Of a stretch of DNA of 64,000 nt, positions 40,650-50,954 are shown piece by piece. Location: assembly GCA_028280715.1 (NCBI GenBank), contig JANQLG010000023.1, positions 62,001 through 126,000 of the forward strand, written 5' to 3'. Position 1 is the stretch's first letter. Each line of letters starts with the position of its first letter. The DNA comes from Spongiibacteraceae bacterium. Lineage in GTDB: Bacteria; Pseudomonadota; Gammaproteobacteria; Pseudomonadales; Dasaniaceae. The position numbers and the translations under genes were made by a program. The notes beneath the pieces are model-generated. The model did no database searches and was not told the DNA's origin. It saw only the letters and a list, made by a program, of their open reading frames with translations.

Positions 40650-42014
40650 TTACTTTATCTTTTCCACTGAGCTGATTACTTCGCCCTTTGCCAGTTTGGT
40701 ATTTATCCTTTGACCTTTTTCCAGTGTTGCCGCATCGGTAATCACTTCACCTTTTTCCGTGGTCACTATTGCATAACCGCGTTCGAGTGTGGCCAGCGGG
40801 CTGACCATATCCAGTAGTTGCATGGTTGTGCTGAGTTTTTGCTGGTGGATGGTGAGTTGCTGCTCCACGTTGTGTTCAAGTCGCCGGTAGAGATTTTTTG
40901 CTGTTGTTTTTAATAGAGCTATTTCATGTCCCGGTTGTTGCTGTTGTAGTCGAGCATTGAGCAGTTTGGTTTCCAGCATGCGATGTTTGAGTTGGTTGTG
41001 CCAGGCGTTGATTAATCGAGTTTCCAATTCATCCAATCGTTGGCTGTGTTCCTGTAATTGACTGCCTGGATGTTTTAAGCGGCTTTTTAGCCACACCAGC
41101 TGTTGCTTATGTTGCTCAAGTTGCAGCAATATTTGACGAGCGAGTAGCTGCTCAAAGCCAATCAGTGTTTGCTGATATTCAAATTGATCCGGGCTTAACA
41201 GTTCAGCCGCTGCTGAAGGCGTTGCAGCCCGTTGGTCGGCCACAAAGTCAGCAATAGTAAAATCTATTTCATGGCCAACAGCACTAACAACCGGTAAATC
41301 GCTGGCGGAAATAGCTCTGGCGACAACTTCTTCATTGAAAGCCCATAAATCTTCAATTGAGCCGCCACCTCTACCAGTTAATATCACATCAAAATCAAAG
41401 TCTTTGGACTTGGCGAGTTGGTTAGCTAGCTCAATTGCGTTGGCAATTTCTTGTGCTGCTGGTTCACCTTGAACAGCCACCGGGATAATAGTTACCGGTA
41501 TTTGGGGAAAGCGTCTTGCCAGTACTGTCAGGATGTCGCGAATAGCGGCGCCTGTCGGTGATGTGATAACGGCAATATGTTTTGGCAGATCAGGCAGTTC
41601 TTTTTTAAGACTTTGATCAAACAACCCTTCTTGCTTGAGTTTCAGTTTCAATGCTTCAAAGGCCTTTGCCAGCGCTCCAGCCCCGGCATCTTCCAGGTGC
41701 TCTACGATGAGCTGATAGTCGCCGCGAGCTTCATACAAACTGAGTTTAGCTCGGGCCAATACTTGTTGGCCTTCCTTGGGGGTGAAGGCCAAGCGGGCAT
41801 TGCTGCTTCTAAACATCGCGCAGCGCACTTGGGCGTTGGCATCCTTCAGACTGAAATACCAATGGCCGGAGGAAGGTCGGGCAAAGTTTGATATTTCTCC
41901 CTCAACCCATACAGATGGAAAGTTAGCCTCCAGTAGCCTTTTTGCCTGCCGGTTGAGTTGGCTGATACTGAGAGGGTTTCTTTCCTTCGTTGATGCATTG
42001 CTGCTGGTAGGCAT
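40650..42014 (-). CDS. xseA: Exodeoxyribonuclease VII large subunit
   Basis: XseA is the catalytic subunit of exonuclease VII, which degrades single-stranded DNA with XseB. The 454-residue protein has the N-terminal OB-fold (VWVEGEISNFARPSSGHWYFSLKD), the catalytic core with ITSPTGAAIRDIL, GRGGGSIEDLWAFNEE and VGHEIDFTIADFVADQRA, and a long coiled-coil C-terminus ending in the LERGYAIV ... domain. It is divergent from guaB with a 183-bp intergenic region, the usual xseA/guaB arrangement in gammaproteobacteria. Confidence 0.96.
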   Translation of the reverse strand: MPTSSNASTKERNPLSISQLNRQAKRLLEANFPSVWVEGEISNFARPSSGHWYFSLKDANAQVRCAMFRSSNARLAFTPKEGQQVLARAKLSLYEARGDYQLIVEHLEDAGAGALAKAFEALKLKLKQEGLFDQSLKKELPDLPKHIAVITSPTGAAIRDILTVLARRFPQIPVTIIPVAVQGEPAAQEIANAIELANQLAKSKDFDFDVILTGRGGGSIEDLWAFNEEVVARAISASDLPVVSAVGHEIDFTIADFVADQRAATPSAAAELLSPDQFEYQQTLIGFEQLLARQILLQLEQHKQQLVWLKSRLKHPGSQLQEHSQRLDELETRLINAWHNQLKHRMLETKLLNARLQQQQPGHEIALLKTTAKNLYRRLEHNVEQQLTIHQQKLSTTMQLLDMVSPLATLERGYAIVTTEKGEVITDAATLEKGQRINTKLAKGEVISSVEKIK

Positions 42015-42137
42015 AGGATTATTGTTCGACGTTTTGATTAATCATTTTGGCAACAGTGATAATAACTGGATTATTCGATCAAGTATCGATTTACGGAATA
42101 AAAACAATCGCTTAAAATGCGCTGTTTCATGTGGTAA

Positions 42138-43667
<1,530 letters not shown>

Positions 43668-43720
43668 TGGCAGTTTTTGGTTTTTGGCCGAATTAAAGTT
43701 AAACGTGTTGTAGTTTTGTT

Positions 43721-43750
43721 GGAGAACCCGTAGTTCTCCTTTTTTGTTTT
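43721..43750 (+). terminator. Terminator or attenuator between guaB and guaA
   Basis: GGAGAAC at 43721-43727 and GTTCTCC at 43733-43739 form a perfect 7-bp stem with a 5-base loop, followed by TTTTTTGTTTT. It ends only 12 bp before the guaA start and overlaps the guaA leader, so it probably lowers guaA expression relative to guaB. Confidence 0.85.
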
Positions 43751-43761
43751 CAGGAAAGTTA

Positions 43762-45366
43762 ATGTCTAACGAAATGACCAGTGAACACTCCCTAGATATT
43801 CACGCGCAGCGAATTCTGATTCTGGATTTTGGTTCTCAATATACTCAACTAATTGCGCGTAGAGTTCGCGAAGTGGGCGTCTATTCGGAAATTCGTGCCT
43901 TTGATATGGATGCTGAGGACATCAAGGCCTTTAATCCGAAGGGTATTATCTTATCGGGTGGGCCAGAATCTGTGACCGAAGGTGAATCGCCCAAGGCGCC
44001 TGAGATCGTTTTTGAGATGGGTATTCCGGTGCTGGGTATTTGCTATGGTATGCAAACCATGGCTGAACAGTTAGGCGGTGCTGTTTCCACCTCTAATCTT
44101 CGTGAGTTCGGTTACGCTCAGATTAAAGTGCATGGCGAAACCCCTTTTCTGCACGACATCAAAGATCATGTGAATCACACCGATGGCGCTGCGTTATTGG
44201 ATGTGTGGATGAGTCATGGCGATAAAGTGACAACCATGCCCGAAGGTTTTCAGTTGATGGCTTCCACATCTTCCTGCCCGATAGCGGGGATGTATCTGGA
44301 AGAAAAACAGTTTTACGGCATTCAGTTTCATCCTGAGGTCACTCACACGCTTCAGGGCGCACGTATGATTGAACACTTTGCTCAGGAAATTTGCGGCTGT
44401 GAACCACTCTGGACGCCGGCCAATATTGTTGAAGATGCAATTGCTACAGTTCGCCAGCAGGTGGGAAATGACAAAGTGCTGCTAGGTCTTTCTGGTGGCG
44501 TCGATTCATCGGTAGTCGCGGCTTTATTGCACCGAGCTATCGGCGACCAACTAAGCTGTGTTTTTGTCGACAACGGGTTACTGCGCAAAGATGAAGGCGA
44601 TCAGGTTATGGATATGTTCGCCAAAAACATGGGCGTGACAGTGATTCGTTCTGATGCCCAAGAGCAATTCCTAAGCAAATTGAAAGGTGAAACCGACCCT
44701 GAGAAAAAACGCAAAATCATCGGCAATACTTTTATTGATATCTTTGATCAGGAAGCAGCGAAGCTGGCCGATGTGAAGTGGCTGGCGCAGGGAACCATTT
44801 ATCCCGATGTGATTGAATCTGCTGCTTCAAAAACCGGTAAAGCACATGTCATCAAATCGCACCACAATGTTGGTGGTCTGCCTGAAGATATGCAATTTGA
44901 ATTGGTGGAGCCACTTAGAGAGTTATTTAAAGATGAGGTCAGGAAAATAGGTCTGGAACTAGGATTGCCCTATGACATGGTTTATCGCCACCCATTTCCA
45001 GGTCCGGGCCTGGGTGTTCGAATATTGGGAGAGGTTAAACGCGAATACGCTGATATTCTGCGTGAAGCCGACGCTATCTTTCTGGAAGAGTTACATGATG
45101 CTGAGTGGTATCACAAAACCAGCCAGGCCTTTGCTGTGTTTCTGCCGGTGAAATCAGTGGGTGTTGTTGGTGATGGGCGCCGCTATGAGTATGTCATTGC
45201 ATTGCGTGCAGTAGAAACAGTAGATTTTATGACAGCGCGTTGGGCTCATTTGCCTTACGAGTTACTGGAAAAAGTTTCCAATCGCATCATCAACGAGATC
45301 AGCGGCGTATCTCGTGTGACCTACGATATTTCCAGCAAGCCGCCTGCTACTATTGAGTGGGAGTAG
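43762..45366 (+). CDS. guaA: GMP synthase (glutamine-hydrolysing)
   Basis: GuaA converts XMP to GMP with glutamine and ATP. The N-terminal class I amidotransferase domain has [20 protein letters not shown] and the nucleophile motif GICYGMQ (about 90), with the FHPEVTHT histidine. The synthetase domain has the PP-loop [13 protein letters not shown], and the C-terminal dimerisation domain ends [20 protein letters not shown] 43762 with AGGAAAG upstream is preferred to a TTG at 43744, giving 534 residues. It follows guaB. Confidence 0.97.
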   Translation: MSNEMTSEHSLDIHAQRILILDFGSQYTQLIARRVREVGVYSEIRAFDMDAEDIKAFNPKGIILSGGPESVTEGESPKAPEIVFEMGIPVLGICYGMQTMAEQLGGAVSTSNLREFGYAQIKVHGETPFLHDIKDHVNHTDGAALLDVWMSHGDKVTTMPEGFQLMASTSSCPIAGMYLEEKQFYGIQFHPEVTHTLQGARMIEHFAQEICGCEPLWTPANIVEDAIATVRQQVGNDKVLLGLSGGVDSSVVAALLHRAIGDQLSCVFVDNGLLRKDEGDQVMDMFAKNMGVTVIRSDAQEQFLSKLKGETDPEKKRKIIGNTFIDIFDQEAAKLADVKWLAQGTIYPDVIESAASKTGKAHVIKSHHNVGGLPEDMQFELVEPLRELFKDEVRKIGLELGLPYDMVYRHPFPGPGLGVRILGEVKREYADILREADAIFLEELHDAEWYHKTSQAFAVFLPVKSVGVVGDGRRYEYVIALRAVETVDFMTARWAHLPYELLEKVSNRIINEISGVSRVTYDISSKPPATIEWE

Positions 45367-45426
45367 CGTGGCAAAGACTAGTAACAAAACAATAAGATAT
45401 TTATTAAAAGAATCTTTGTCGTCTCT

Positions 45427-45756
45427 CTATTTGTCCTCTAACAATTTGAGTCTGATAGAGGATTCAATTTCTAAGGATGTTTGATTATCTTTAGCTTGCC
45501 GGATCAGTTTTACAGCACATTCATGTGCATCAGTTAACTGAGCTAACATTTTTTCTGACCAGGGGTCTGGTTTTCCAAATCTTTCCCAGTGACTAAAGTT
45601 TCGGCGGCGATGATAATTTTGCAAGTGATTTAACAGGTTTAATATAGAATCACGTGAGTCATCAATGCCGATATTGTCATCTAATAGTGCAATATCTAAC
45701 GAGTTGTTTGATTGACTTCGTTCAGTATTGTTTATGTTAAATGCCGGTGCGTTCAT
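45427..45756 (-). CDS. Small uncharacterised protein
   Basis: The 109-residue product has no family I recognise. It is soluble, with an Asn/Asp/Ser-rich first third and a helical, charged C-terminal part (LTDAHECAVKLIRQAKD ... SSIRLKLLEDK). The frame is open from 45837, but ATG 45756 has a very strong AGGAGAGGA upstream. It is convergent with guaA and lies between guaA and the NhaR-like regulator gene on the same strand as the latter, with a 150-bp gap. Confidence 0.6.
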   Translation of the reverse strand: MNAPAFNINNTERSQSNNSLDIALLDDNIGIDDSRDSILNLLNHLQNYHRRRNFSHWERFGKPDPWSEKMLAQLTDAHECAVKLIRQAKDNQTSLEIESSIRLKLLEDK

Positions 45757-45909
45757 CCGCAGTCCTCTCCTGTAATAACAATTACTGCGAATTCTTATAC
45801 AAAAAAGCTGATCGAACAATTCGTATATACAGGTCATATTGTTCGTATTTTTCGATGATATTTCTGGCTAGAGAAGCGAATAGTTTGAATACACAAAATT
45901 TTCCACTAA

Positions 45910-46812
45910 CTAAGCTTGAAATATCTTTGCTGCTTCTTCTACCAGTAGTTTGACACCTGGATGTCTAACTTTGCGCTCAGGTGAGATGGCATAAAAGCGC
46001 TCGGTAACTTGATCTGTCCTGCCGACAATGGATACGCCGTACTGCTTTGAAACATGTTTTTCAATAATGCTGGCTGTACAAAAAACCCCATAACCCGACT
46101 GGCCAAAGTATTTCATCATTGCGCTGTCATCAAATTCAGCTGCAATAGCGGGATGTATTTGTTGCTGATCAAACCAGGATTGCAAGTTGATCTTTTGGTT
46201 GGACCTTTCACCACAGATTAAAAAGGGATATTGATGTAGTGATTCGGGAAATCCTTTTTTAAGCTCTTTCGCTACACTTGCGTGCGAATAAAAACTTAAA
46301 CCGCATTCCCCTAATAAATGATTGTATGCACGGATGGGGACGCCGGGTGTTAGCGGCCTATCCGATAAAATTAAATCCAATCGGTTAAGTGCTAGTTCTG
46401 AGAGTAAGGTGTCAAAATCGCCCTCGCGACAGACTAATTTAATTGGGCCTTCCAGTTTAAAACTATTTTCTAGAATGCGAACAGCCAGCATTTTAGGGAT
46501 TACGTCGGTGACACCAACGTTAAATACAAAGGGCTGGCTGGTGTCGTAGGCATTGATGCTTTGCTGCAACTCTGCGCCTAAAGCAAAAATATCCTCAGCA
46601 TAGCTATACACTAATTTTCCTGTTTCACTTAGTACTAATCTTTTGCCTTTTCGGTCGAACAATCTGACATCTAAATAATCTTCAAATACCGTGAGTTGGC
46701 CACTGATTGTCTGTGGCGAGACATGCAGCACCTCGGCTGCTTTTACGATGCTACCTTCGCTGGCAATAGTGTAGAAATAGCGTAAATGGTTGTAGTTAAG
46801 CTGCTGTGCCAT
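45910..46812 (-). CDS. nhaR: LysR-family regulator, NhaR-like
   Basis: The 300-residue protein closely follows NhaR, the sodium-responsive activator of the NhaA antiporter gene: LNYNHLRYFYTIASEGSIVKAAEVL helix-turn-helix start, PQTISGQL, LFDRKGKRLVLSE, ALNRLDLILSDRPL and the FDDSAMMKYFG segment all have NhaR counterparts. ATG 46812 with GGAGGG upstream fits the family; the frame continues to 46842. A strong 21-bp dyad lies at 46834. Its normal partner, nhaA, is present only as a 3' fragment next door, so its target here is uncertain. Confidence 0.82.
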   Translation of the reverse strand: MAQQLNYNHLRYFYTIASEGSIVKAAEVLHVSPQTISGQLTVFEDYLDVRLFDRKGKRLVLSETGKLVYSYAEDIFALGAELQQSINAYDTSQPFVFNVGVTDVIPKMLAVRILENSFKLEGPIKLVCREGDFDTLLSELALNRLDLILSDRPLTPGVPIRAYNHLLGECGLSFYSHASVAKELKKGFPESLHQYPFLICGERSNQKINLQSWFDQQQIHPAIAAEFDDSAMMKYFGQSGYGVFCTASIIEKHVSKQYGVSIVGRTDQVTERFYAISPERKVRHPGVKLLVEEAAKIFQA

Positions 46813-46833
46813 TTGAATTCCCTCCGGATAATG

Positions 46834-46854
46834 AAAAATCATAATATGATTTTT
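46834..46854. promoter_or_regulatory. Perfect 21-bp dyad upstream of the NhaR-like gene
   Basis: AAAAATCAT at 46834-46842 and ATGATTTTT at 46846-46854 form a perfect inverted repeat around AAT, 22 bp from the regulator's start and in the gap toward the nhaA remnant. LysR proteins often bind such dyads upstream of their own gene, so it is a candidate operator. Confidence 0.5.
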
Positions 46855-46919
46855 TCGAGCTATATGGCAATAACAATCGACTTTTATTGATCAACTTCAG
46901 GCGCTAAAGTCGCTCCTAA

Positions 46920-47111
46920 TGTGGTGTCGGTTTTACCATGAGTTTGTTTATTGGTTCTCTAGCATTTGAGCAATTAGACGTATGCTATTTGAATAGCGTG
47001 AAGATTGGGGTATTAAGTGGCTCAATTCTCTCTGCCTTACTGGGTTTTTACATTATTTTTAAGTCTACTATTAAACAATCTGTAAAGGAGGTTCGTTATG
47101 AAATGGCTTAA
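46920..47111 (+). pseudogene. nhaA: 3' remnant of Na+/H+ antiporter gene nhaA
   Basis: From 46920 to the TAA at 47109-47111 one frame encodes the last part of NhaA: CGVGFTMSLFIGSLAFE followed about 15 residues later by KIGVLSGSILSALLGF, the conserved final two membrane helices. A stop codon lies immediately before (46917-46919) and no other part of the roughly 390-residue antiporter is found in any frame upstream, where the NhaR-like gene begins. An ATG at 46938 could allow a 57-residue peptide. The end of the remnant overlaps the start of the gene at 47098 by 14 bp and contains its ribosome-binding site. Confidence 0.82.
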
Positions 47112-47589
47112 CGTTAAATTAGTAATATCTCTATGTTCATTATCCATGATGGCTGTATTAGCTACAGCTGCTTCTGCCTCATTGCTGGATAAACAGTCTC
47201 AGCAGTCGTTGATGCATGCGTGTGCTCCAGCTTTAACACTGGCTGATAAATCATCTGTTAGCGAGCAGTGTGCTCATTATATTGATGGCTACTTTGCCGG
47301 TGTCCTGGCGGCCAAGCAGGAACATAAATCTGAAATGCTGTTAAACGAAAACGAAGAGTTGGAAAGTAAGTTTTCATCTTTTGAACAACGAGCATTGTTG
47401 ACAAGAGCAGGTAGTTATTTGGCGCGTTTTGATCGGACAACTATCGATCAAGTTTGCTTGCTAGACAATGATCAGCAAGTTGCTCATTTGAATAGCCTTG
47501 CTAAGGATCTGGGTTATGAGGGACAGAAACGTTTAGATTTTGTTGAAGAGATGATTGAAAAAGTATTCAGACACAATGAAGTTTGTTAA
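47098..47589 (+). CDS. Exported small protein, unknown function
   Basis: The 163-residue product has a signal peptide (KLVISLCSLSMMAVLATAASA) and a helical mature part with four cysteines, including EQCAHYIDGYFAGVLAAKQ, faintly like the C-x-x-Y-I-x-G motif of Rap1a/Tai-type proteins, but I would not assign it there. A strong AAGGAGG lies 7 bp before the ATG and falls within the nhaA remnant. It is the first of four genes on the plus strand (47098-49365) with short gaps. Confidence 0.62.
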   Translation: MKWLNVKLVISLCSLSMMAVLATAASASLLDKQSQQSLMHACAPALTLADKSSVSEQCAHYIDGYFAGVLAAKQEHKSEMLLNENEELESKFSSFEQRALLTRAGSYLARFDRTTIDQVCLLDNDQQVAHLNSLAKDLGYEGQKRLDFVEEMIEKVFRHNEVC

Positions 47590-47626
47590 TACACAATCCT
47601 TTAGCTAACCAAGTTGGAGAACATAT

Positions 47627-47989
47627 ATGAAGCTGGATATTAACTTTCGAAATATGCGCGGCAGTGGTGACCTGATCAGTTATATAGATCATCGTTTGTC
47701 CTTCGCTTTTTCGAGAATACGGCACAAGATAGAGAGTGTTTCTATAACGTTAACCGATATAAATGGGCCTAAAGCGGGTGTAGATAAACAGTGCAGAGTA
47801 ATTATAAGGCCCATAGGATTAAAGCAGATTGTAGTAACGGAAAAGCGTGATGATATTTTGTCGGCAGTTGATCGTAGCATTGCAAGATCAAGTCAATCTC
47901 TTTTCCGAAAGCTAAAGCGACAACAAGTATGGAAGAGAAAAACAGTGTATTCGGCTGGCGTTCACTCAGAATTATCGCCTGTCAATTAG
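47627..47989 (+). CDS. HPF/RaiA-like ribosome-associated protein
   Basis: The 120-residue product matches the single-domain ribosome hibernation/sigma-54 modulation fold: residues 1-100 run KLDINFRNM ... SYIDHRLSFAFSRI ... ESVSITLTDINGPKAGVDKQCRVIIRP ... VVTEKRDDILSAVDRSIARS. It lacks the C-terminal dimerisation domain of long HPF and has a short basic tail instead. Family members bind the 30S decoding site and silence ribosomes under stress. It lies 37 bp after the exported protein gene and 38 bp before the BI-1-like gene. Confidence 0.8.
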   Translation: MKLDINFRNMRGSGDLISYIDHRLSFAFSRIRHKIESVSITLTDINGPKAGVDKQCRVIIRPIGLKQIVVTEKRDDILSAVDRSIARSSQSLFRKLKRQQVWKRKTVYSAGVHSELSPVN

Positions 47990-48027
47990 GTGTGATTTAT
48001 TAAGTAATTATAGTGAGAGGTGGAATG

Positions 48028-48690
48028 ATGAAAACTTCGAGTTACCCCTTAATTGATCAGTCATTATCCAGGGATAAGCCAACAAATCGTGTATTAAAAA
48101 ATACGTATTTGTTATTGTCCGCAACATTATTTTTTAGTGCCTTGACGGCTTTGTTAAGCGCAAGATTAAATTTACCCCATCCAGGTTTGTTACTTACTTT
48201 GGGTGGTTACTTTGGTTTGTTGTTTCTTACTGCACATTTCAGAAATAGTGTAAAAGGCCTTTATTGTATTTTTGCTTTAACAGGTTTTATGGGCTACACC
48301 TTGGGTCCTGTCATAAGCGTTTACTGGTCTATGGCGCCTCTGGTTGTTGTGCAGTCATTAGCAGGAACTGCAACGGTGTTTGTTGCTATGTCGATGTTTG
48401 CACTCAACACTAAACGTGACTTAAGTTTTTTAGGGACAACATTGTTTGTCGGCATATTGGTGGCGTTCCTTGCGGGTATCGGTGCGTTAGTGTTTGAAGT
48501 GCCAGCATTGTCACTAGCGGTATCATCTATATTCGTATTGTTAATGTCGGGTCTGATTGCTTACGAGACAAACCAAATCGTGCGAGGTGGTGAGAGCAAT
48601 TACATCATGGCAACAGTCACCTTGTTTGTCTCAATCTTTAATTTGTTCTCGAGCCTGATGCATTTGTTGGGCTTTGCACAATCGGAGTAA
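48028..48690 (+). CDS. Bax inhibitor-1/YccA-family membrane protein
   Basis: The 220-residue protein has seven predicted membrane spans in the BI-1/YccA layout, from LKNTYLLLSATLFFSALTALLSA to NLFSSLMHLLGF, with the family's GLIAYETNQIVRGGESNYIMATVTLFVSIFNLF end and the charged pair region. YccA modulates the FtsH protease in E. coli; BI-1 homologues can conduct calcium. Starts at GTG 48013 or ATG 48025 are alternatives; ATG 48028 is 7 bp after GAGAGG. It is followed by the CBS gene after 6 bp. Confidence 0.88.
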   Translation: MKTSSYPLIDQSLSRDKPTNRVLKNTYLLLSATLFFSALTALLSARLNLPHPGLLLTLGGYFGLLFLTAHFRNSVKGLYCIFALTGFMGYTLGPVISVYWSMAPLVVVQSLAGTATVFVAMSMFALNTKRDLSFLGTTLFVGILVAFLAGIGALVFEVPALSLAVSSIFVLLMSGLIAYETNQIVRGGESNYIMATVTLFVSIFNLFSSLMHLLGFAQSE

Positions 48691-48696
48691 TGCGAC

Positions 48697-49365
48697 ATGT
48701 TTGCTGTTTATAGCCCTCAGGGGCTCAGGTTTTCTGGGCCACTAGAACAGCTGCGTCGTGTAGAGAAGTTGTCTCAGAATGCGACTGCTAGGCATACCCT
48801 TGATAGCGCGGCTGAGGATAATGCATTTGACAATGTTAGTAACAATATTAATAGTAATGTTAGTGTTGATGCTAACTCATTAGTGTCAAAAAAAGCATCG
48901 GACAGCTACCGGGCTATGTTAGGTGAGCAGGGGCAGCCAGAACCGGTTTATCATGCCTATCAGATTATGAGTAAACCGGTTTTGATGCTGAGGTCTGACT
49001 GGCAATTACATAAGGTTGGCCAACAGTTCAAATCTTTTCCCTACCAAGTTTTTCCAGTCGTGAATGAATACCGGCAACTACGTGGCTCATTGTCCAGACA
49101 GGAATATTATGAATTTATAACGGCGGAAGATTTTTCAGAAAAGTTTTTTTTCTCCCGTCTTGCTGATAGTTTCCTTAAATCAAATCAAGAAACTTATGCG
49201 GTTGATCCAATTACTGACGTCAGACGAATTTCGCAATTATTTGTTGAGAAGAATCTCAATGCGATACCGGTAGTAAAAGATTCTGGTGAAGTCATAGGTA
49301 TTGTTTCACGAACCGACATATTGCGTTGTGCAACATCGGACCCTCCGCTTTCATTATGGTGTTAA
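48697..49365 (+). CDS. CBS-domain protein
   Basis: The 222-residue product has a variable Asn/Ser-rich N-terminal part (about 1-80) and two CBS motifs: YQIMSKPVLMLRSDWQLHKV ... FPVVNEYRQLRGSLSRQEY and VDPITDVRRISQLFVEKNLNAIPVVKDSGEVIGIVSRTDILRC. CBS pairs sense adenine nucleotides and tune partner proteins. No catalytic domain is attached. It is 6 bp after the BI-1-like gene, so the two are probably co-translated, and its 3' end overlaps the 3' end of the convergent purK by 12 bp. Confidence 0.85.
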   Translation: MFAVYSPQGLRFSGPLEQLRRVEKLSQNATARHTLDSAAEDNAFDNVSNNINSNVSVDANSLVSKKASDSYRAMLGEQGQPEPVYHAYQIMSKPVLMLRSDWQLHKVGQQFKSFPYQVFPVVNEYRQLRGSLSRQEYYEFITAEDFSEKFFFSRLADSFLKSNQETYAVDPITDVRRISQLFVEKNLNAIPVVKDSGEVIGIVSRTDILRCATSDPPLSLWC

Positions 49366-50472
49366 TGCCGTTTGAGTAAAAGCGCTCATTTGACGATGCA
49401 GAGACTCGTAATTGTTATCAGTAAAATTGATATGGCCCAACTTTCTGCCATCACGTACTGACTTGTTGTACCAATGCAAAGTAGAGTGGGGCGACAGCAC
49501 ATCCAAAGAGGGTTTGTTAGTGCCTATCAAATTAATCATACCGCTGACACCGCCACTACCGGTACTGCCTAAGGGTGTTCCTGATATAGCGCGCAAGTGA
49601 TTTTCAAACTGGCATGTGTGACTGCCCGATTGAGTCCAGTGACCGCTATTGTGAACTCTTGGTGCCAATTCATTAACTAACAAATTATGTTCTACGACAA
49701 AGCATTCCATCGCCATGATACCAACGTAGTCGAGTGATTCCATAATTTTACTGATTGTGTCCTGAGCGGTTTTAACTAATTCAGTAGGTATATCGATGGC
49801 CGGTGCGATGGATTGCTTGAGAATCCCTTGCTGATGTTGATTTTCTGTCAGTGGATAATGATGAATTTCTTTGTTTAAACCACGTACTGAAATTTGCGAA
49901 ACTTCTTTATCAAAGGGAATCCATTGCTCGATGATATGGTCCTCTTCATTGGCCCATTGATCATACTCTGCTACGTCTTGAGCGTTTTTGAGTACCCATT
50001 GATTTTTGCCGTCATAGCCCTCACTGCAAGACTTCGCTACTACAGGTAATGAAAGAGGTAATGAAAGAGGTAGTGAAAGTGCATTGATACTGCGTTGAGC
50101 AGATTGTCGGTAAGTGTAGGGGCTGCAGGGAATACCAAGACTATCCAGCATTTGCTTCTCGCGGTAGCGATGTTGGCAAGTGCGAAATGCATCGGGATTA
50201 GGGTAAACGGGGCAATATTCCTGTAGAGCCGTCACAAGAGCAATATCCACCTGTTCTTTTTCGACTGTTATGATGTCTGGTTTGCCTAATGTTTGGTAAA
50301 GATCTCCAATAGCCAAGCCAGGTTGCCAATGGGAAATGGTGCCGAGGCCTTCGACACAACGGGAGTCTTCTCCTTCCTCAGCGATAAAACTGAAGCTAAA
50401 GCCCAGCGGTATTCCAGCTAAAGCCAGCATGCGTGAGAGTTGGCCGCAGCCAACAATGGCAATATGCATCAT
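49354..50472 (-). CDS. purK: 5-(carboxyamino)imidazole ribonucleotide synthase
   Basis: PurK uses ATP and bicarbonate to carboxylate AIR to N5-CAIR in purine synthesis. The 372-residue ATP-grasp protein has [17 protein letters not shown] at the start, [26 protein letters not shown] and the [14 protein letters not shown] signature. Just before the ATP-grasp lysine there is a threefold L-S-L-P repeat encoded by three 12-bp repeats, not usual for the family. Its ATG overlaps the purE stop by 4 bp, so the two are translationally coupled. Confidence 0.95.
   Translation of the reverse strand: MMHIAIVGCGQLSRMLALAGIPLGFSFSFIAEEGEDSRCVEGLGTISHWQPGLAIGDLYQTLGKPDIITVEKEQVDIALVTALQEYCPVYPNPDAFRTCQHRYREKQMLDSLGIPCSPYTYRQSAQRSINALSLPLSLPLSLPVVAKSCSEGYDGKNQWVLKNAQDVAEYDQWANEEDHIIEQWIPFDKEVSQISVRGLNKEIHHYPLTENQHQQGILKQSIAPAIDIPTELVKTAQDTISKIMESLDYVGIMAMECFVVEHNLLVNELAPRVHNSGHWTQSGSHTCQFENHLRAISGTPLGSTGSGGVSGMINLIGTNKPSLDVLSPHSTLHWYNKSVRDGRKLGHINFTDNNYESLHRQMSAFTQTALTP
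50045..50080 (-). repeat. Three tandem 12-bp repeats within purK
   Basis: Units 50045-50056, 50057-50068 and 50069-50080 are 12-bp copies (the third with two changes), in frame, encoding three successive LSLP units in PurK. Repeats of this kind arise by slippage and can change length without a frameshift. Confidence 0.85.
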
Positions 50473-50948
50473 TCCACCTCGTGGGGCACGTTATCGGTTT
50501 GCTGTTGGCGCCACGAGATGATTCGTGACTGAAGTGAGGGATCCTGTATCGCCAACATCTGAGCGGCTATCAGACCCGCGTTATATGCACCGGGTTCTCC
50601 GATGGCTTGTGTGGCTACTGCGACACCTCTGGGCATCTGAACGATGGATAACAGGCTGTCCATGCCATTAAGCGCTTTACTGGTGACGGGAACTGCTACG
50701 ACAGGTAGGCAGGTCATTGCGGCAGTCATGCCAGGCAAGTGAGCGGCACCACCGGCACCGGCAATAATCACGCCGTATTGTTCTGTGGCCTGCGATGCGA
50801 AGTGATAAAGCCGATCAGGTGTACGATGGGCGGACACAACTTGGGTGTCATAACCAATGCCAAATTCATCCAGTAGAGTAGTGGCATGTTGCATGACGGG
50901 CCAGTCAGATTGTGAGCCCATAATGATCGCGACTTTTTTTTGATTCAT
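50469..50948 (-). CDS. purE: 5-(carboxyamino)imidazole ribonucleotide mutase
   Basis: PurE rearranges N5-CAIR, the PurK product, to CAIR. The 159-residue protein has the class I signatures [42 protein letters not shown] and the later [13 protein letters not shown] segment. It lies 6 bp downstream of the bicarbonate transporter-like gene and overlaps purK by 4 bp, so all are likely on one transcript. Confidence 0.97.
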   Translation of the reverse strand: MNQKKVAIIMGSQSDWPVMQHATTLLDEFGIGYDTQVVSAHRTPDRLYHFASQATEQYGVIIAGAGGAAHLPGMTAAMTCLPVVAVPVTSKALNGMDSLLSIVQMPRGVAVATQAIGEPGAYNAGLIAAQMLAIQDPSLQSRIISWRQQQTDNVPHEVE

Positions 50949-50954
50949 AAAAAT

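Noticed and set aside
45757-45837. Upstream extension of the small protein at 45427-45756
   Set aside because: A very strong ribosome-binding site precedes the internal ATG at 45756, and the extension is Cys/Arg-rich with no conservation signal.
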